Shown piece by piece: positions 51,371-61,360 of a stretch of DNA of 64,000 nt. The stretch lies in NCBI GenBank assembly GCA_949752735.1, contig OX457040.1:3311225-3375224 (forward strand), in the 5' to 3' direction. The notes under the pieces were generated by a model. That model ran no database searches, was not told the origin of the DNA, and saw nothing but the letters and a program-made list of their open reading frames with translations. Within the stretch, counting starts at the first letter, position 1; every line of letters begins with the position of its first letter. Position numbers and translations under genes: made by a program. Origin of the DNA: Lumbricus terrestris (Eukaryota; Annelida; Clitellata; Crassiclitellata; Lumbricidae).

Positions 51371-51664
51371 ATTGATTTTGTCAGCTCGAAGCCTATATGA
51401 TTATAGGCGTGTCAACGATAGTTATCCTTGTTAGTACTAAAGCACAGTATCACTGAATATCAAGTAGCTATCATTATCTTCTGGTGTTCTTAAGATAATT
51501 TACAATCACCAAGATATGAATAATCTCTTGTGGAGACAATCCCAATAATGCACAACATCGTCGTTAGCCAATAATAAAATAATATGCCTATCGCATGGCA
51601 ATCTAAAGAAGTAGTTAAACACCGGAAACTATGTTAAAAAATTGTGTATTATAATGTGTCGACG
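51371..51664. other. Unassigned sequence
   Basis: Nothing is recognised. Confidence 0.3.
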
Positions 51665-51677
51665 TTAACGAATTAAA

Positions 51678-51785
51678 ACTGGTTCAGTACCTTGCTCATA
51701 AGTGCTGTAGTACGCCGAGCAAATTTCTGTCCAGGGTAACGGCCTCTGTTGTCATAGACCCTGGTCAAATCGGATCCATCCATCC
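51678..51785 (-). repeat. A-element copy, full length
   Basis: It runs from AAAACTGGTTCAGTACCTTG to AAATCGGATCCATCCATCC. It is followed immediately by a GACCGTAAGATTTCGCTA module and then CAATTACACACCTTTTAAAA (D-motif, 51830). No clear target duplication is visible. Confidence 0.9.
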
Positions 51786-51849
51786 ACGACCGTAAGATTT
51801 CGCTATAAATGAAATCGCAAAATACAAGTCAATTACACACCTTTTAAAA

Positions 51850-52260
51850 ATATTATAGTTACAAAATAATAATTGTCGATAGGCACAGGTCACGACTCAC
51901 GAGTACAACCCAAAGTTGACACTAACTAGAGATATCGAATGGGCGCAAGATAGAGTCATAGGCAAATGACGATACTATCGTATTACTACTGCTGCTTCGC
52001 TGGAAACTCTGCTGACACCGGTGGCTCCAGTCACAAGCTTGAACAAAGGAGAATGCCAAAAAGTTAATGACTATCCTAAACACTTTACGGTTATGTTGAC
52101 TACAGTTCTTCTTCTCTTCTTTCCTTTCAGGATTATTATTAATTGATCCATTGGCAGTTTGGAACACTATCATCGACTGCGTCTAACTCTACACACAGAA
52201 AGATTTAAGTGCTGAAGCCTCTTACAGTTTGCAAGTGTTATCCATCAAGTCAACCAGGCA
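51850..52260. other. Unassigned sequence
   Basis: An 83-codon minus-strand frame at 51922-52173 has no recognised features. Confidence 0.3.
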
Positions 52261-52261
52261 G

Positions 52262-52270
52262 AGAGACAAA

Positions 52271-52321
<51 letters not shown>

Positions 52322-52490
52322 AGACAGACAAAAGACAGACAGTCAAAAGACAGACAGACAAAAGACAGACAGTCAAAAGACAGACAGTCAAAAGACAGAC
52401 AGGCAAAAGACAGACAGACAAAAGGCAGACAGACAAAAGACAGACAGACAAAAGACAGACTAAAGACAGACAGGCAAAAGACAGGCCACA
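52262..52490. repeat. (GACA)n-derived microsatellite
   Basis: Perfect GACA units at 52269-52319 are followed by an irregular higher-order repeat AGACAGACA..AAA to about 52490. Apparent Thr/Asp/Arg/Gln-rich and Cys/Leu-rich proteins across it are artefacts. Confidence 0.95.
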
Positions 52491-52629
52491 ACGTAATGAA
52501 CCACATCTATCAATGGTGGCAAGAAAGGTTATAGGCATGTAAAACCATAATTGTATTGTATCTGTAAATTTCTAATGCAACTTTTGGAACGCAAATGCAT
52601 TAAGAAGCTAGCTACTCTTTCCAGCCAGC

Positions 52630-52845
52630 AACGCTTGAATTTGTCCCAGTGGCCATTGAAACACTTGACCCCATTAGCCGCACAGGACGAGAATTCTTAC
52701 ATGAGCTGGGTCTTCGAGTGACGGAGGCAACAGGCGAGCCCCTTGGAATGACTGATCACCTCTCCAGCGAAAGTCAGTCTGTATGCAGCGCTTTAATGTC
52801 ATGGACTTTAGAGGCTGCTTTTTGCAAAACGATGGAGACGAGAAC
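52630..52845 (+). pseudogene. C-terminal tail of an unclassified reverse-transcriptase element, second copy
   Basis: TLEFVPVAIETLDPISRTG and REFLHELGLRVTEATGEP are followed, after a frameshift near 52755, by LQRKSVCMQRFNVMDFRG. The alignment with 13665-13878 extends across the shift, so the two are one family and this copy is broken. Confidence 0.45.
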
Positions 52846-52853
52846 CTCAACCG

Positions 52854-53257
52854 TCAGTGTTGGCTAGTTACTTTTTAAAAGTAATCAGTTACAGTAACTA
52901 GTTACTGGACTGCGAAAAGTAACTAGTTACTGTAACTGATTACTTTCCCCAAAAAGTAACTAGTTACTGATTACAGTTACTTTTCAAAGTAACTATAGTT
53001 ACTTTTAGTTACCACATGTCCAATTTCATTGATTGGGTCTTTTAGCATGTAGTCACCAGAGTAATAGTCTGTATCGCAAAAATAAGTAACTACACATCAC
53101 GTTGAGCTGCTCGCAGTGTTCACTGTCATTGATGAAGATGATTTAGCTGGAAAGTTGCCAATGTTGCTACTGTCACTTAGCTAATAACTAAAGAAACGAG
53201 TTCACTTTTTAGTTTCGCTAAAAGTTGAAATTTTAGTCAAACTTTGCCCATCGCTGA
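52854..53257. mobile_element. hAT-like element with palindromic subterminal region
   Basis: The left end CAGTGTTGGCTAGTTAC and the inverted right end CAGCGATGGGCAAAGTT share the usual hAT pattern. Positions 52863-53010 are dense in AGTAACTAGTTACT and its variants, strongly self-complementary. No matching 8-bp duplication was found. Another hAT-like end (CAGTGATGTAGTTGAGTCC) begins at 53263, so the right side may be rearranged. Confidence 0.55.
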
Positions 53258-53319
53258 CCAGTGATGTAGTTGAGTCCACCTGAGCCGAGTCCGAGTTCAA
53301 GTTCATTCAGTGTTAAGTA

Positions 53320-53655
53320 CGGTCGAGGTCAATTGCATCAAGAACCGCAAGATGTTACAGCGTTTATTCGCTGTGTGGAGATAAACGTAACCGGTAATGT
53401 TGACTGTGAGATGCCCGTTTAACGTTATACTAAAAGTAAAATTGAACACCTTTAATAAGAAGCTATATGATGTTATAAGGTTAATTTATTATTGATAATC
53501 TAAAATTGGTCCTTTTCTGAATCCTAGTCGAAATTGCATTGACCTAACAAAGAAAACTACTTTTGAAAGACAGAAAGCTAATAAGGAATTTTGACAAGGA
53601 TAAAATTGAGCACCTCTAATAAGAAGTCTCAAACACCTATAAAGTCCACAAAATG
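53320..53655 (+). repeat. LR1 copy, the 'empty' paralogue of 56950-57560
   Basis: GTTAAGTACGGTCGAGGTC, ATTGCATCAAGAACCGCAAG, TTCGCTGTGTGGAGATAAAC, GAGATGCCCGTTTAACG, D-motif TTGAACACCTTTAATAAG (53443), GACCTAACAAAGAAAACTAC, AAAGACAGAAAGCTAATAAG and a second D-like TTGAGCACCTCTAATAAG (53604) occur in order. The paralogue has the same order plus a SINE. Confidence 0.8.
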
Positions 53656-53694
53656 TTGTCCCAATGGTCTAAAATGAAATTACTTCAAAACTGT

Positions 53695-53820
53695 TGTGTG
53701 GCAAACTACGCCACTGGTTTCACTCTGCCAGTGCCAGTCCCAAGCCTGAATAAAGGAGGAGGGCGTCGCTAATGGTCTATGTTACCACACAGTGACGTTA
53801 CACTGCAAATACCAACACCA
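53695..53820 (+). repeat. RTE-tail-like repeat, best copy
   Basis: GTGTGGCAAACTACGCCACTGG, CTCTGCCAGTGCCAGTCCC, AAGCCTGAATAAAGGAGGAGG, GCTAATGGTCTATGTTACC and ACACAGTGACGTTACACTGC are present. It is the least disturbed member of this dispersed family. Confidence 0.7.
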
Positions 53821-54091
53821 TAAAACGCTGTGGCTTCAAGCATTGCTACTTCATGCATCTGGGAATTATCGCACACTTTCATTTGTTAACTATTTAACTC
53901 AGAGGTCTGCGGAATGAACTAATTATAGGACTATAATTATTATAGGTGACCAGTCAACTGACTCGTCTCCCATCGACAGCGTAGGTCAACGCTTTCATCA
54001 ATTGATTTTGAATGTGCGACGGCCTGACTCAGGAATGCTTCATTGCCGGAATGCCACGCAAATAAACAAGTTTCCCATTGTACCGTACCTA
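53821..54091. other. Unassigned; SINE-body-like fragments
   Basis: GGTGACCAGTCAACTGACTCG and CCATCGACAGCGTAGGTCAAC near 53945-53990 resemble the Asp-type SINE body. Confidence 0.35.
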
Positions 54092-54095
54092 TTAA

Positions 54096-56010
54096 CCCAT
54101 TAGTGCCTGACTTTTTGTTTTTAATGAAAGTGTGAAAATAGTGTCACTTGGACCTAATGAACATCAGTGCCAAACACCATTTTGCCTTAAATTTGATTTT
54201 TCAATTTATTACGATTTTTTTCCTACCGTCCCCGTTTTGGGGACGCTAGGCACAAATGCCCCCGTCAACTTTTACATGGTTTCTAGGCTGGCAAAAATCA
54301 ACTGTGAAGGTTTCATATATAAGTTTCATATATTTAATCATGAAAATAATCATTCCTGCAGCTAAAGAAATCAAGTTGCATAAGTAAAACTCATTGCCTG
54401 CTATAATTATTATGAAAAAATTCAAATAATCAAAGAAAACTGGCAATTTTTTGTTTTCGTGGCTCGCTTTTAGACAGCAGCAACCCCAGCGACGCTGTAT
54501 TCTACTAGACTGAAAGGATTTATTTTCTTTCCATATGAAATCTGATGGCAATAGATCTTAAACAGCTCTTTGTTAAATAGGATGATGGTAAATAGCCGAA
54601 CATTTACCACCTTACTACTAGTGGAACACATGACAGTGCGTAATGTCATGAAGTCCCGCGTAGCTGCTGAATATAGTAGCATATTTTCCCAGCACTTTCA
54701 ATTTCCGCATCCAGTTTATAGGCAACATCAGGAGCCTAGTATGACAGTAGCGTCGACATTTTCTGGATGTGAACGAGATGATGTAGGCCTATGTATGTGC
54801 TGACGTTTTGATCCATCTCATCAAGTCTCCACGGGTCTGTTGCTGTGGTCGATAGCCTATGGCTGAGCGTTGTTCTCAAATATCTTTTGGACAGTGATGA
54901 CTTTCTTGCAGTGCCCAGTGTTTCGATGCCATGGCAATTAGGAGTGTCACCAGCCTGTTGTCATTCCAACGAGTCAACGTTATTCCTTGCACTGAATCCA
55001 GTCTGTAGTCAAATGCATCACGGTCTGTCTTCTTGACCTTGCCCATAGGCTAAACAGGACACTGCAGCAGCAGTCCTAAGTTGATTGGTTCTAGCTGTCC
55101 GGGTATCTGGATGCTGAATTCATGCTGCTCAGAATTCAATCTTATTTAGGACGGTAAACAAGTTTGTCAAATACAGTGTAGGCTATATTTGTCATCAGCT
55201 GGAGGCAAGCAGTCTGAATGCTTGACAACGACAGGTCAAACTTACAAAGTTGGTTGTCAGTTACTCTAACCCACTCTTTGACATGGATCCATCTGAAATC
55301 TAAATTCCTCAGAACTATCTGAATCATTTGGATGACATGACGTTGTGTAAATTTCTCCAGGAGTTCTTTCACTCTCTAGCATTGAGACAATGTCACTTAC
55401 TGTTAGTGGTCTTCCCTTCCAGCCTCTGCATGGGTATTAGATGCACTCTATATGGGTTTCACACATGTCCCACATGAGAATATGGGTCCTACACGAGTTT
55501 CACGCTTGCTTGCAGTCAGGGCTGGGCTTAGCATGCTAAGAAAACTCATATGCATATATAACTGTAGTTGCAAACACAGTGAAAGTCACCTATTGTTGCG
55601 TAAAAGTTGATGGGGGCACTTGTGCCTAGCGTCCCCGAAATGGGGACGGTATAGACGGGCATAATAAAAATATTAACCAACAATGAATCAGTGCTACAAA
55701 ATTTATACAGGTAGCTAAAAGCACAAATAAAATGGGTAAGTGCTCACATTTTCGATTGCAGCAGGTTTTTTCCCGATAATATAAATTTATATTGATATAT
55801 TTTTAAAAATTACAAATTTTGGAAAATCGAAATAAAAATCTAAATGACATATGCAAAAACAAATAAAAATAAGCCTTATTATACCTCATTTGAAAGATAA
55901 TTTAGTAGACCGTCGGACACAATAACTAGCAATACGGAGTATTGCTTGATATTTGAAATAACTATATCCAAAGAGGCGTCCCCAAAACGGGGACGCTAGG
56001 CACTAATGGG
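54096..56010. mobile_element. piggyBac-like non-autonomous element with TTAA duplication
   Basis: CCCATTAGTGCCT at 54096 and, inverted, CCCATTAGTGCCT ending at 56010 are the termini, each flanked by TTAA (54092-54095 and 56011-56014). TTAA duplication and CCC-starting ends are the piggyBac hallmarks. The palindromic word GTCCCCGTTTTGGGGAC or a close variant occurs three times (about 54229, 55640 and 55979) next to GCTAGGCAC. No transposase frame is visible in the 1.9-kb interior. Confidence 0.85.
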
Positions 56011-56039
56011 TTAATATTTATCGTGAAACACTTCCAGCC

Positions 56040-56530
56040 CTGCGTCTAAGAAAATACTTGCCGACTTAATAGGTTACAAAACTGACGCTTTGTAATGTTA
56101 AGTGATGCAGTTTCAAGGGCGGCCTCAATGACTCTGGCAACCAAATAATGTAGTTAAAGAAGTAAAATGGACACTTGCGATGTTTGATAAAATGTAGGCT
56201 ATACAATAAGGAAAGGTGACATAATTTCGTAGTCAACAGCCAGATCGCAAATTGTTGCTTAAAGGTGGAAGATCTACTTAAAAAGGAATTAATTAAACAC
56301 TTTGTTAATATATCTTGTAGCGCCATAATGCGCACAGATTGCACATGGTTCTTATGCCAACGTTAACACTACAACCGGTATAATTGTTATCGACATAAGA
56401 TTGACGCAATTAGGTGAACTCTCGTGAGGCCAGTCAAAAGAGAATACAAAACAGGAGGGCTACTGTAATTAGTCAGCTTTGTAAATAATACATCATCGTA
56501 AACAGCAATTTACCAGCCAATATACAATCT
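56040..56530 (+). repeat. Long repeat unit U, copy 3
   Basis: CTTGCCGACTTAATAGGTTAC, CTGACGCTTTGTAATG, TGGACACTTGCGATG, ATCGCAAATTGTTGC, the D-motif ATTAATTAAACACTTTGTTAA (56286), CGCACAGATTGCAC, AAGATTGACGCAATTAG and GAGGCCAGTCAAAAGAG..CAGGAGGGCTACTGTAATTAG are in the order of 1350-1890. Confidence 0.65.
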
Positions 56531-56569
56531 ATTCAAAAGCTATCTGATACTGTGTAAGAAGTGAGGCTT

Positions 56570-56870
56570 ACATTTAGGGTACCATGGAAATGAAGCATCA
56601 TAGATTTAATTTTCTTAGCCTCGGAAAATGAGGTCATGTGACCAGTCCTTTCGCTCGCCTCCTACCGACAGTGTAAGTAATTGCTATCATCATAGCTGAG
56701 TTGACATAAGAATGCAGAATGTGGAGCAGAAATATTTGAACCAAATATCTGCCCAGCATTGGATTTGAACCCATGACCTCTCGAATGACAGTCAATCAGA
56801 CATTTAAGTAAGTAATTAAGTAAGTAAGTATTTCGCTAGTAACTGCCGGGCTACGATGTAAACTGTATGT
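56570..56870 (-). repeat. tRNA-derived SINE, Asp-like head
   Basis: On the minus strand GGGTTCAAATCC (56760-56771) is a B box, preceded by CTGATTGACTGTCATTCGAG. Between the A-box-like region (GTAGCCCGGCAG) and the anticodon arm a (TACT)n-type run (56808-56829) has expanded. It follows unit U exactly as the SINE at 1955-2215 follows copy 1. Confidence 0.65.
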
Positions 56871-56949
56871 AAATTTCCTCTAATTGACTTCAACCCCTTT
56901 AAATGCCGCAAGATGTCGTTAAGCATTGGCAGACGTTGCTGCAATAAAT

Positions 56950-57560
56950 CCAATGAGTGTTAAATACGGTCGAGATCGATTGCATCAAGAACCGCAAGAT
57001 GTCGCTAAGCAACAGCGGATTATTCGCTGTGTGGAAATACACGTAATCGGTAATGTCGACTATGAGATGCCCGTTTAACGTTATACTAAAGGTAGAATTG
57101 AACACCTTTAATACCACGCTATATAATTTTATAACTTTAATTTATTGCTGATAATCTTAAATGGGTCATGAAACGAAATGCAAACGAAATTGAATTGACC
57201 GAACAAAGAAAAAAATGTTGATGCGCAGTGGTGTAATGGTGGCGTCGTTGCCTTGAGGCCGGAAGGTTCGAGGTTCGAATCCACCACAAGTTCCCGCGTA
57301 GGGACCTTGGGCAAGTCCTTCACTCGCAATTACTCAGCGCTTCGGCGGGAAACTCCGATGCTGTGTCCACTCTGCAGTTTGAAACGCCTCTGAGTAGAGT
57401 GCTTGAAGGGGCGCTATGACAAGCGCATATACAAACAAACAGACAAACAAGGAAAACTAGGCTACTTTTGAAAGACAGAAAGTTAATAAGAAATCTTGAC
57501 AAGAATAAAATTAAGCACCTCTAATAAGAAGTCTCAAACACCTATAAATTCCACAACATG
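56950..57560 (+). repeat. LR1 copy containing a SINE
   Basis: GTTAAATACGGTCGAGATCG, ATTGCATCAAGAACCGCAAG, GATGTCGCTAAGCAACAG, TTCGCTGTGTGGAAATAC, the D-motif GAATTGAACACCTTTAATAC (57093) and the second D-like TTAAGCACCTCTAATAAG (57511) match 53320-53655 block by block. Confidence 0.82.
57213..57446 (+). mobile_element. tRNA-derived SINE with an L2-like tail; empty paralogue known
   Basis: The A box TGGTGTAATGGTGG (57229-57242) and a perfect B box GGTTCGAATCC (57272-57282) are followed by GGGACCTTGGGCAAGTCC, AACTCCGATGCTGTGTCC, CCTCTGAGTAGAGTGCTTG and AAGGGGCGCTATGAC, then an (ACAA)n-type tail. ACAAAGAAAA (57203-57212) and ACAAGGAAAA (57447-57456) form a 9-of-10 target duplication. The paralogue at about 53557 has ACAAAGAAAACTAC uninterrupted. 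Confidence 0.92.
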
Positions 57561-57594
57561 TTTGTGAATTATTTAACTCAGAGGTCTTTGGGAT

Positions 57595-58320
57595 GATAGT
57601 CAGGCCAATCTACGAAAAAAACTTTGGTGAACCCCCAAAAATTTAAAGAAAGCGTTTTATGACGATTTTATGGTGTCTTAGGTCTGGTGATGAACATACT
57701 AAAAGTTGCAAGTAATCGGACCATGGCAAGTGGTCTAATTTTGGCGGGAAAAAGATGGCCGCCAATTGGACCAGGCATGGAATCTGGAAATGATACTGTC
57801 AGAAACAAATCATGTAACAATTTGCAAACATGCCCTTCTAGACTAATTTGACCCTCCTGAGAACGAAAATCGTAGTTAGCAAACTTGATTTTTAGCGGTT
57901 ACATGGTAAAACAAGATGGCGGCCAAAATGGTGGCCTATAATTGCTTCAAGAGGTTGTATAGTCGGGTCAATCTACGAAACGATCCGCAAAATTGCAAGA
58001 AGGCGTTTTATGATGATTTTCTGGTATATTGGGTCTGGTGTTTAGCATACTAAAAGTTGCAAGAAATCGGACCACGGCAAGTGGTCTGATTTTGGCGGGG
58101 GAAAAGATGGCCGCCAATTGGACCAGGATTGGAATCTGGAAATGATGCTGTTAGAAGCAGATCATGTAGCAATTTGGCAACATGCTTTTCTAGACTAATT
58201 TGACCCTTCTGAGAACGAAAATCGTGGTTTGCAAGCTTGTTTTAGCGGTTGCATGGGAAAACAAGATGGCGGCCAAAATGGCGGCCTATTGCCTAAAAGG
58301 CTGTAAGTCGGGTATTGTGT
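57595..58320 (+). repeat. Tandem duplication of a ~360-bp block
   Basis: Blocks 57600-57960 and 57962-58317 repeat CAATCTACGAAA, TAAAAGTTGCAAG, GCAAGTGGTCT, AAGATGGCCGCCAATTGGACC, TCTAGACTAATTTGACCC and AAGATGGCGGCCAAAATGG in the same order. They differ at roughly one base in ten. The ATGGCGGC words recur to 58440. No coding capacity is seen. Confidence 0.85.
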
Positions 58321-58630
58321 GTGAAATGAACACGATTTCGTAATTTAAATTAAGATGCAAGAGTTATGGGTATGCAATGGAATCACAGACACATATGTAG
58401 CACTGGACGAAAGCCAAAATGGCGGGAGAATGGCGGCTAGAATGTTGAAACTGCTATAAGTGAAGTGATGTATGCAATGGAAACATGAATTCGGACTCCA
58501 ACTTAGCAATGGAATCGACTTTGCAAATGTGACACTGCAAGAAAACTAAAATGGCAGCGATCGGAAGGGTTTCCGAGAAGTTCGTCAACGGTGGAGTTCT
58601 GTAGACGAGGTGCTTGAGACTAAAAAAGGT
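58321..58630. other. Continuation rich in AATGGCGG words
   Basis: AAAATGGCGGGAGAATGGCGG at 58410 and related words suggest decayed further copies of the upstream block. No gene is seen. Confidence 0.35.
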
Positions 58631-58659
58631 CATCAACTATGTTGGCAGATAAAATGGTA

Positions 58660-58810
58660 TCTTTGTCTTGGGAATTCGCCCCAAAAAAATTTTCATCAGA
58701 TTTTTGGCGACCAAGACTAACAATTTTCCAGTTCCAAGACAATTTTGGACAACCCTTCAAAAATTTCTGTATCCGCCCTTGCCCCCCTGGAAAATGTCCT
58801 GGTAGCGTCC
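58660..58810. mobile_element. Decayed hAT-end fragments
   Basis: TTTCTGTATCCGCCCTTGCCCCCC and AATGTCCTGGTAGCGTCCC resemble, inverted, the GGGCGGAT--AG end at 42546 and a GC-rich segment near 23900. No paired ends or duplication are found. Confidence 0.35.
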
Positions 58811-58884
58811 CTTATGCTAGACCAACTCTGAGAACTATTCAAATATTTCTGCTGACGACAGAGTCCTGAATTATCGCAAGTTGT

Positions 58885-59375
58885 ATAACGTATAATTTTT
58901 ATATACATTGTATACTAAGCAGAAACCTAAAGATAGGCCAGAATTAGACACCTCTAATAGGATACACAATCAGCTATAAATAATTAAATTTCTTAAACGT
59001 GATAATGATCGACTAAGAGCGCGACGGTAAATCATAATGCCTTAGAATAATGCATTTATCGCCTAACAATGTGCAGTCTAAAACTATTTTAGAGCTATGG
59101 CATACCTAAACAAAGGTGATAAATCCCTCTTTTTGGGTCGACCATTTTGGAAAATGGCCACCAATGAGGCCATTGGGAACTTCATCATGGCTCTATTGGA
59201 GCCCTTGACCTGAACTGTGCATGTTTTGACACCAAGATGACGATTTCAAGTGAACTGAAAGCCGAGATATTGACAACTTGCTCTGTCAATCGGTACATCA
59301 TTAATTACCGAGTCACTGTCTTCTTGCTTGGCATTCAACGTATAATTTTTATATACATTGTATACTAAGCAAGAA
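58885..59375. repeat. 36-bp direct repeats, the second inside a 13-bp-arm hairpin
   Basis: ACGTATAATTTTTATATACA followed by TTGTATACTAAGCA occurs at about 58887-58921 and again at about 59339-59373. The second copy is bracketed by TGTCTTCTTGCTT (59319-59331) and AAGCAAGAAGACA (59367-59379), which can pair. A D-motif GAATTAGACACCTCTAATAG starts at 58943, between the copies. Confidence 0.6.
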
Positions 59376-59829
59376 GACAGAAACTGCGGTTACTGCGTTT
59401 TTTGCCTAGCACGATGATACTTAAGTTGAGATACTGTGAATTTCGTTGCTATTTTTCGCATGTTCCCGGACATATACAGTTTCCTTGCTTCTTTATATTG
59501 ATAGACTATGTTGTCAGGATGTGAAAACAAGCGCTAACTCAAAAATGAAAATATTGGGTTGTTGTCTTTATGTTTAACACGGCAGCATATTATTAATTTA
59601 CATTGGTCAACAACTGGAACACTGAAAACAGTTTCCCGTGCAATCTATATAACATCGCTTTACAGCATTTCAAAGGTGTCTAAAGAGATCGGTTTAACAC
59701 ATCTATCGATGCAATGCTACGAGTGAGTTTAACAACGCTGTTTTATAGTACAGATGACTGACTTAATGTGATTTGCATGCCGTGTTGCAGCATTTATCAC
59801 GCATAGCTCTTCAATGATTTACGGTGATC
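59376..59829. other. Unassigned sequence
   Basis: An inverted D-like AAAGGTGTCTAAAG is at 59671. Nothing else is recognised. Confidence 0.3.
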
Positions 59830-60030
59830 GCGTCACTTTCATATATAACATACATGCAGAATAGAGTCTTTTCTGTCATCGACCCAGTTGTCCGGAATGG
59901 GCTCCAGCAGGACTTACGTTTACTTCCTGGTGTTATTACTGAACCATTTTTAAAACTAAGCTCAAAATTGTCCTTTTTTGCCATGCTTGAGTCGGGAGCG
60001 CATCTGAGTAGTCCCCGTGAAGAATAATAG
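59830..60030 (+). pseudogene. L2-like LINE C-terminal fragment and 3' end
   Basis: MQNRVFSVIDPVVRNGLQQD, LRLLPGVITEPFLKL and FAMLESGAHLSSP correspond to the protein end at 1-388 and 48690-48890. Expected WN has become RN. The shared tail GGAGCGCATCTGAGTAGTCC closes the fragment. Confidence 0.72.
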
Positions 60031-60044
60031 TACAGATGGCTGAC

Positions 60045-60125
60045 GTCGACCTCCTCCTTTCTTCAGTCTACAGACTGGCACTTCTTCAGGTAGGTGGAGG
60101 ACTTGCGGAGGTGTTAAACTATCAA
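60045..60125 (-). repeat. RTE-tail-like repeat, partial
   Basis: On the minus strand CCTCCGCAAGTCCTCCACC, AGTGCCAGTCTGTAGACTG and GAAAGGAGGAGGTCGACG are recognisable. Confidence 0.45.
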
Positions 60126-60289
60126 TGGATCAAGATATTAGCGGCATCTTATTTATTTTTCTGTTTAATTAATATACTTATTTTTTAACGTGACGTTTTT
60201 CAGCAATTATCATGCACAGCTCCTTAATGATTTAAAGTGAGCGCATTGCCTTCATACATAGCATATAAACATCGCTACGCCCACATTTC

Positions 60290-60435
60290 TACCTACATGT
60301 CTGATGTTCTTTCTCTGGCTTCCTTTCAATGTTTTACATGCTTCTTAATTAAATCTTGTTTTTCACCGTGGTTGGGCCTGGAGCGCCTATGAGTGGATTT
60401 CTTGAAAGGGCGCTATATAAATTATTCAAATGAAT
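60290..60435 (+). repeat. L2-like 3' end
   Basis: GGAGCGCCTATGAGTGGATTTC and TTGAAAGGGCGCTATATAA with a GAATGAATGAAT tail. It is the 3' terminus of an L2-like LINE or its SINE. Confidence 0.6.
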
Positions 60436-60439
60436 GAAT

Positions 60440-60610
60440 GAATAATGTCTTAGTTATAGAGGACACCTGGACAAGGACTACCATGGCCCAACACCGAGTC
60501 TTTACCATTGTAAGTTCATCTATGTGGAATTACTTCCCTCCCACTATACGTAGTAATAATGATTATCTTGATGTGGCTTTCACTTGTAACTTTGGACAGC
60601 CAGATTGCTC
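60440..60610 (+). pseudogene. L2-like LINE C-terminal fragment
   Basis: TWTRTTMAQHRVFTIVSSSM followed by WNYFPPTIRSNN matches the R--M--R-F---GP--WN-LP--IR region of L2-type proteins. The rest is lost. Confidence 0.6.
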
Positions 60611-60669
60611 CATTTTCTGCTCGTTTTTCGATCTTCTCAATAATCGCAAAATAAAGCGCTGGATTTGAA

Positions 60670-61250
60670 CACCGCCTTTAAGAAATATTAAATGTTAATA
60701 AATACCACACCAGTTCGCCTCGGGTGTTTGCATGGACTTTTTTAGTTCTATGGCAATTTTTAATACGAAAATGATGTTAGCAGAAGCGTAAGTAGTTGTA
60801 GATGTTGTAGTATCAATGAAGTCGTAGTCGTTTATTTTTTAATAGCGCCACAACCGGAGAAATTACTTTGCGTCGCAGTCGACCTGAGAGCAGCAAACCA
60901 CGATAAAAGACAATGGTTTTAATTGCTTGCGGATAGGGGGCAAGCAACGACCAAGAACTTCATGACCGAAACTTCTATGCAACTTATTCGAGAACGATTG
61001 ACCGACCGCTGCAATTATTTTATGTCGCACTGTGGACATTCGAGACGTAGGAACAACCAGGTAACCTTGCCTGGCAGAGCGAATGAATCTGTAATGACCT
61101 TTGTATGGATATCAATGACGCACAACCTCTCTATAAGATAGATCATTTAAATTCATAATATAATATTCTATCAGTCTAGGATTTCATTAAACACTGGAAT
61201 AAATTTTGTGGCGCTTGATTATTGGTTTAAGTAATTATTGTAGCCAGTGG
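60670..61250. other. Unassigned; weak LINE-tail remnants
   Basis: GACAATGGTTTTAATTGCTTGCGG near 60910 resembles the coding end at 62240-62290. Otherwise nothing is recognised. Confidence 0.3.
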
Positions 61251-61254
61251 CGAC

Positions 61255-61360
61255 GTGATCTGCATTCCGCAAGATGTCGCTGTAAAGTGAGAACTGTGTC
61301 TGATATTCAAGACGTGAATTGAACACCTTTCTAAACGAGATTTAGCACGCTATATTAAGC
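61255..61360 (+). repeat. LR1-like module with D-motif
   Basis: CCGCAAGATGTCGCTGTAAAG is followed 45 bp on by GTGAATTGAACACCTTTCTAA (61314) and GCACGCTATATTAAGC. Confidence 0.6.

Noticed and set aside
52209..52538. Asp/Arg/Gln/Thr-rich and Cys/Leu-rich repeat proteins resembling antifreeze-like or cysteine-rich peptides
   Set aside because: Translations of a (GACA)n microsatellite on both strands.
57225..57300. Functional tRNA gene
   Set aside because: A and B boxes are good, but the acceptor stem does not form and the sequence continues into a SINE body and LINE-like tail.
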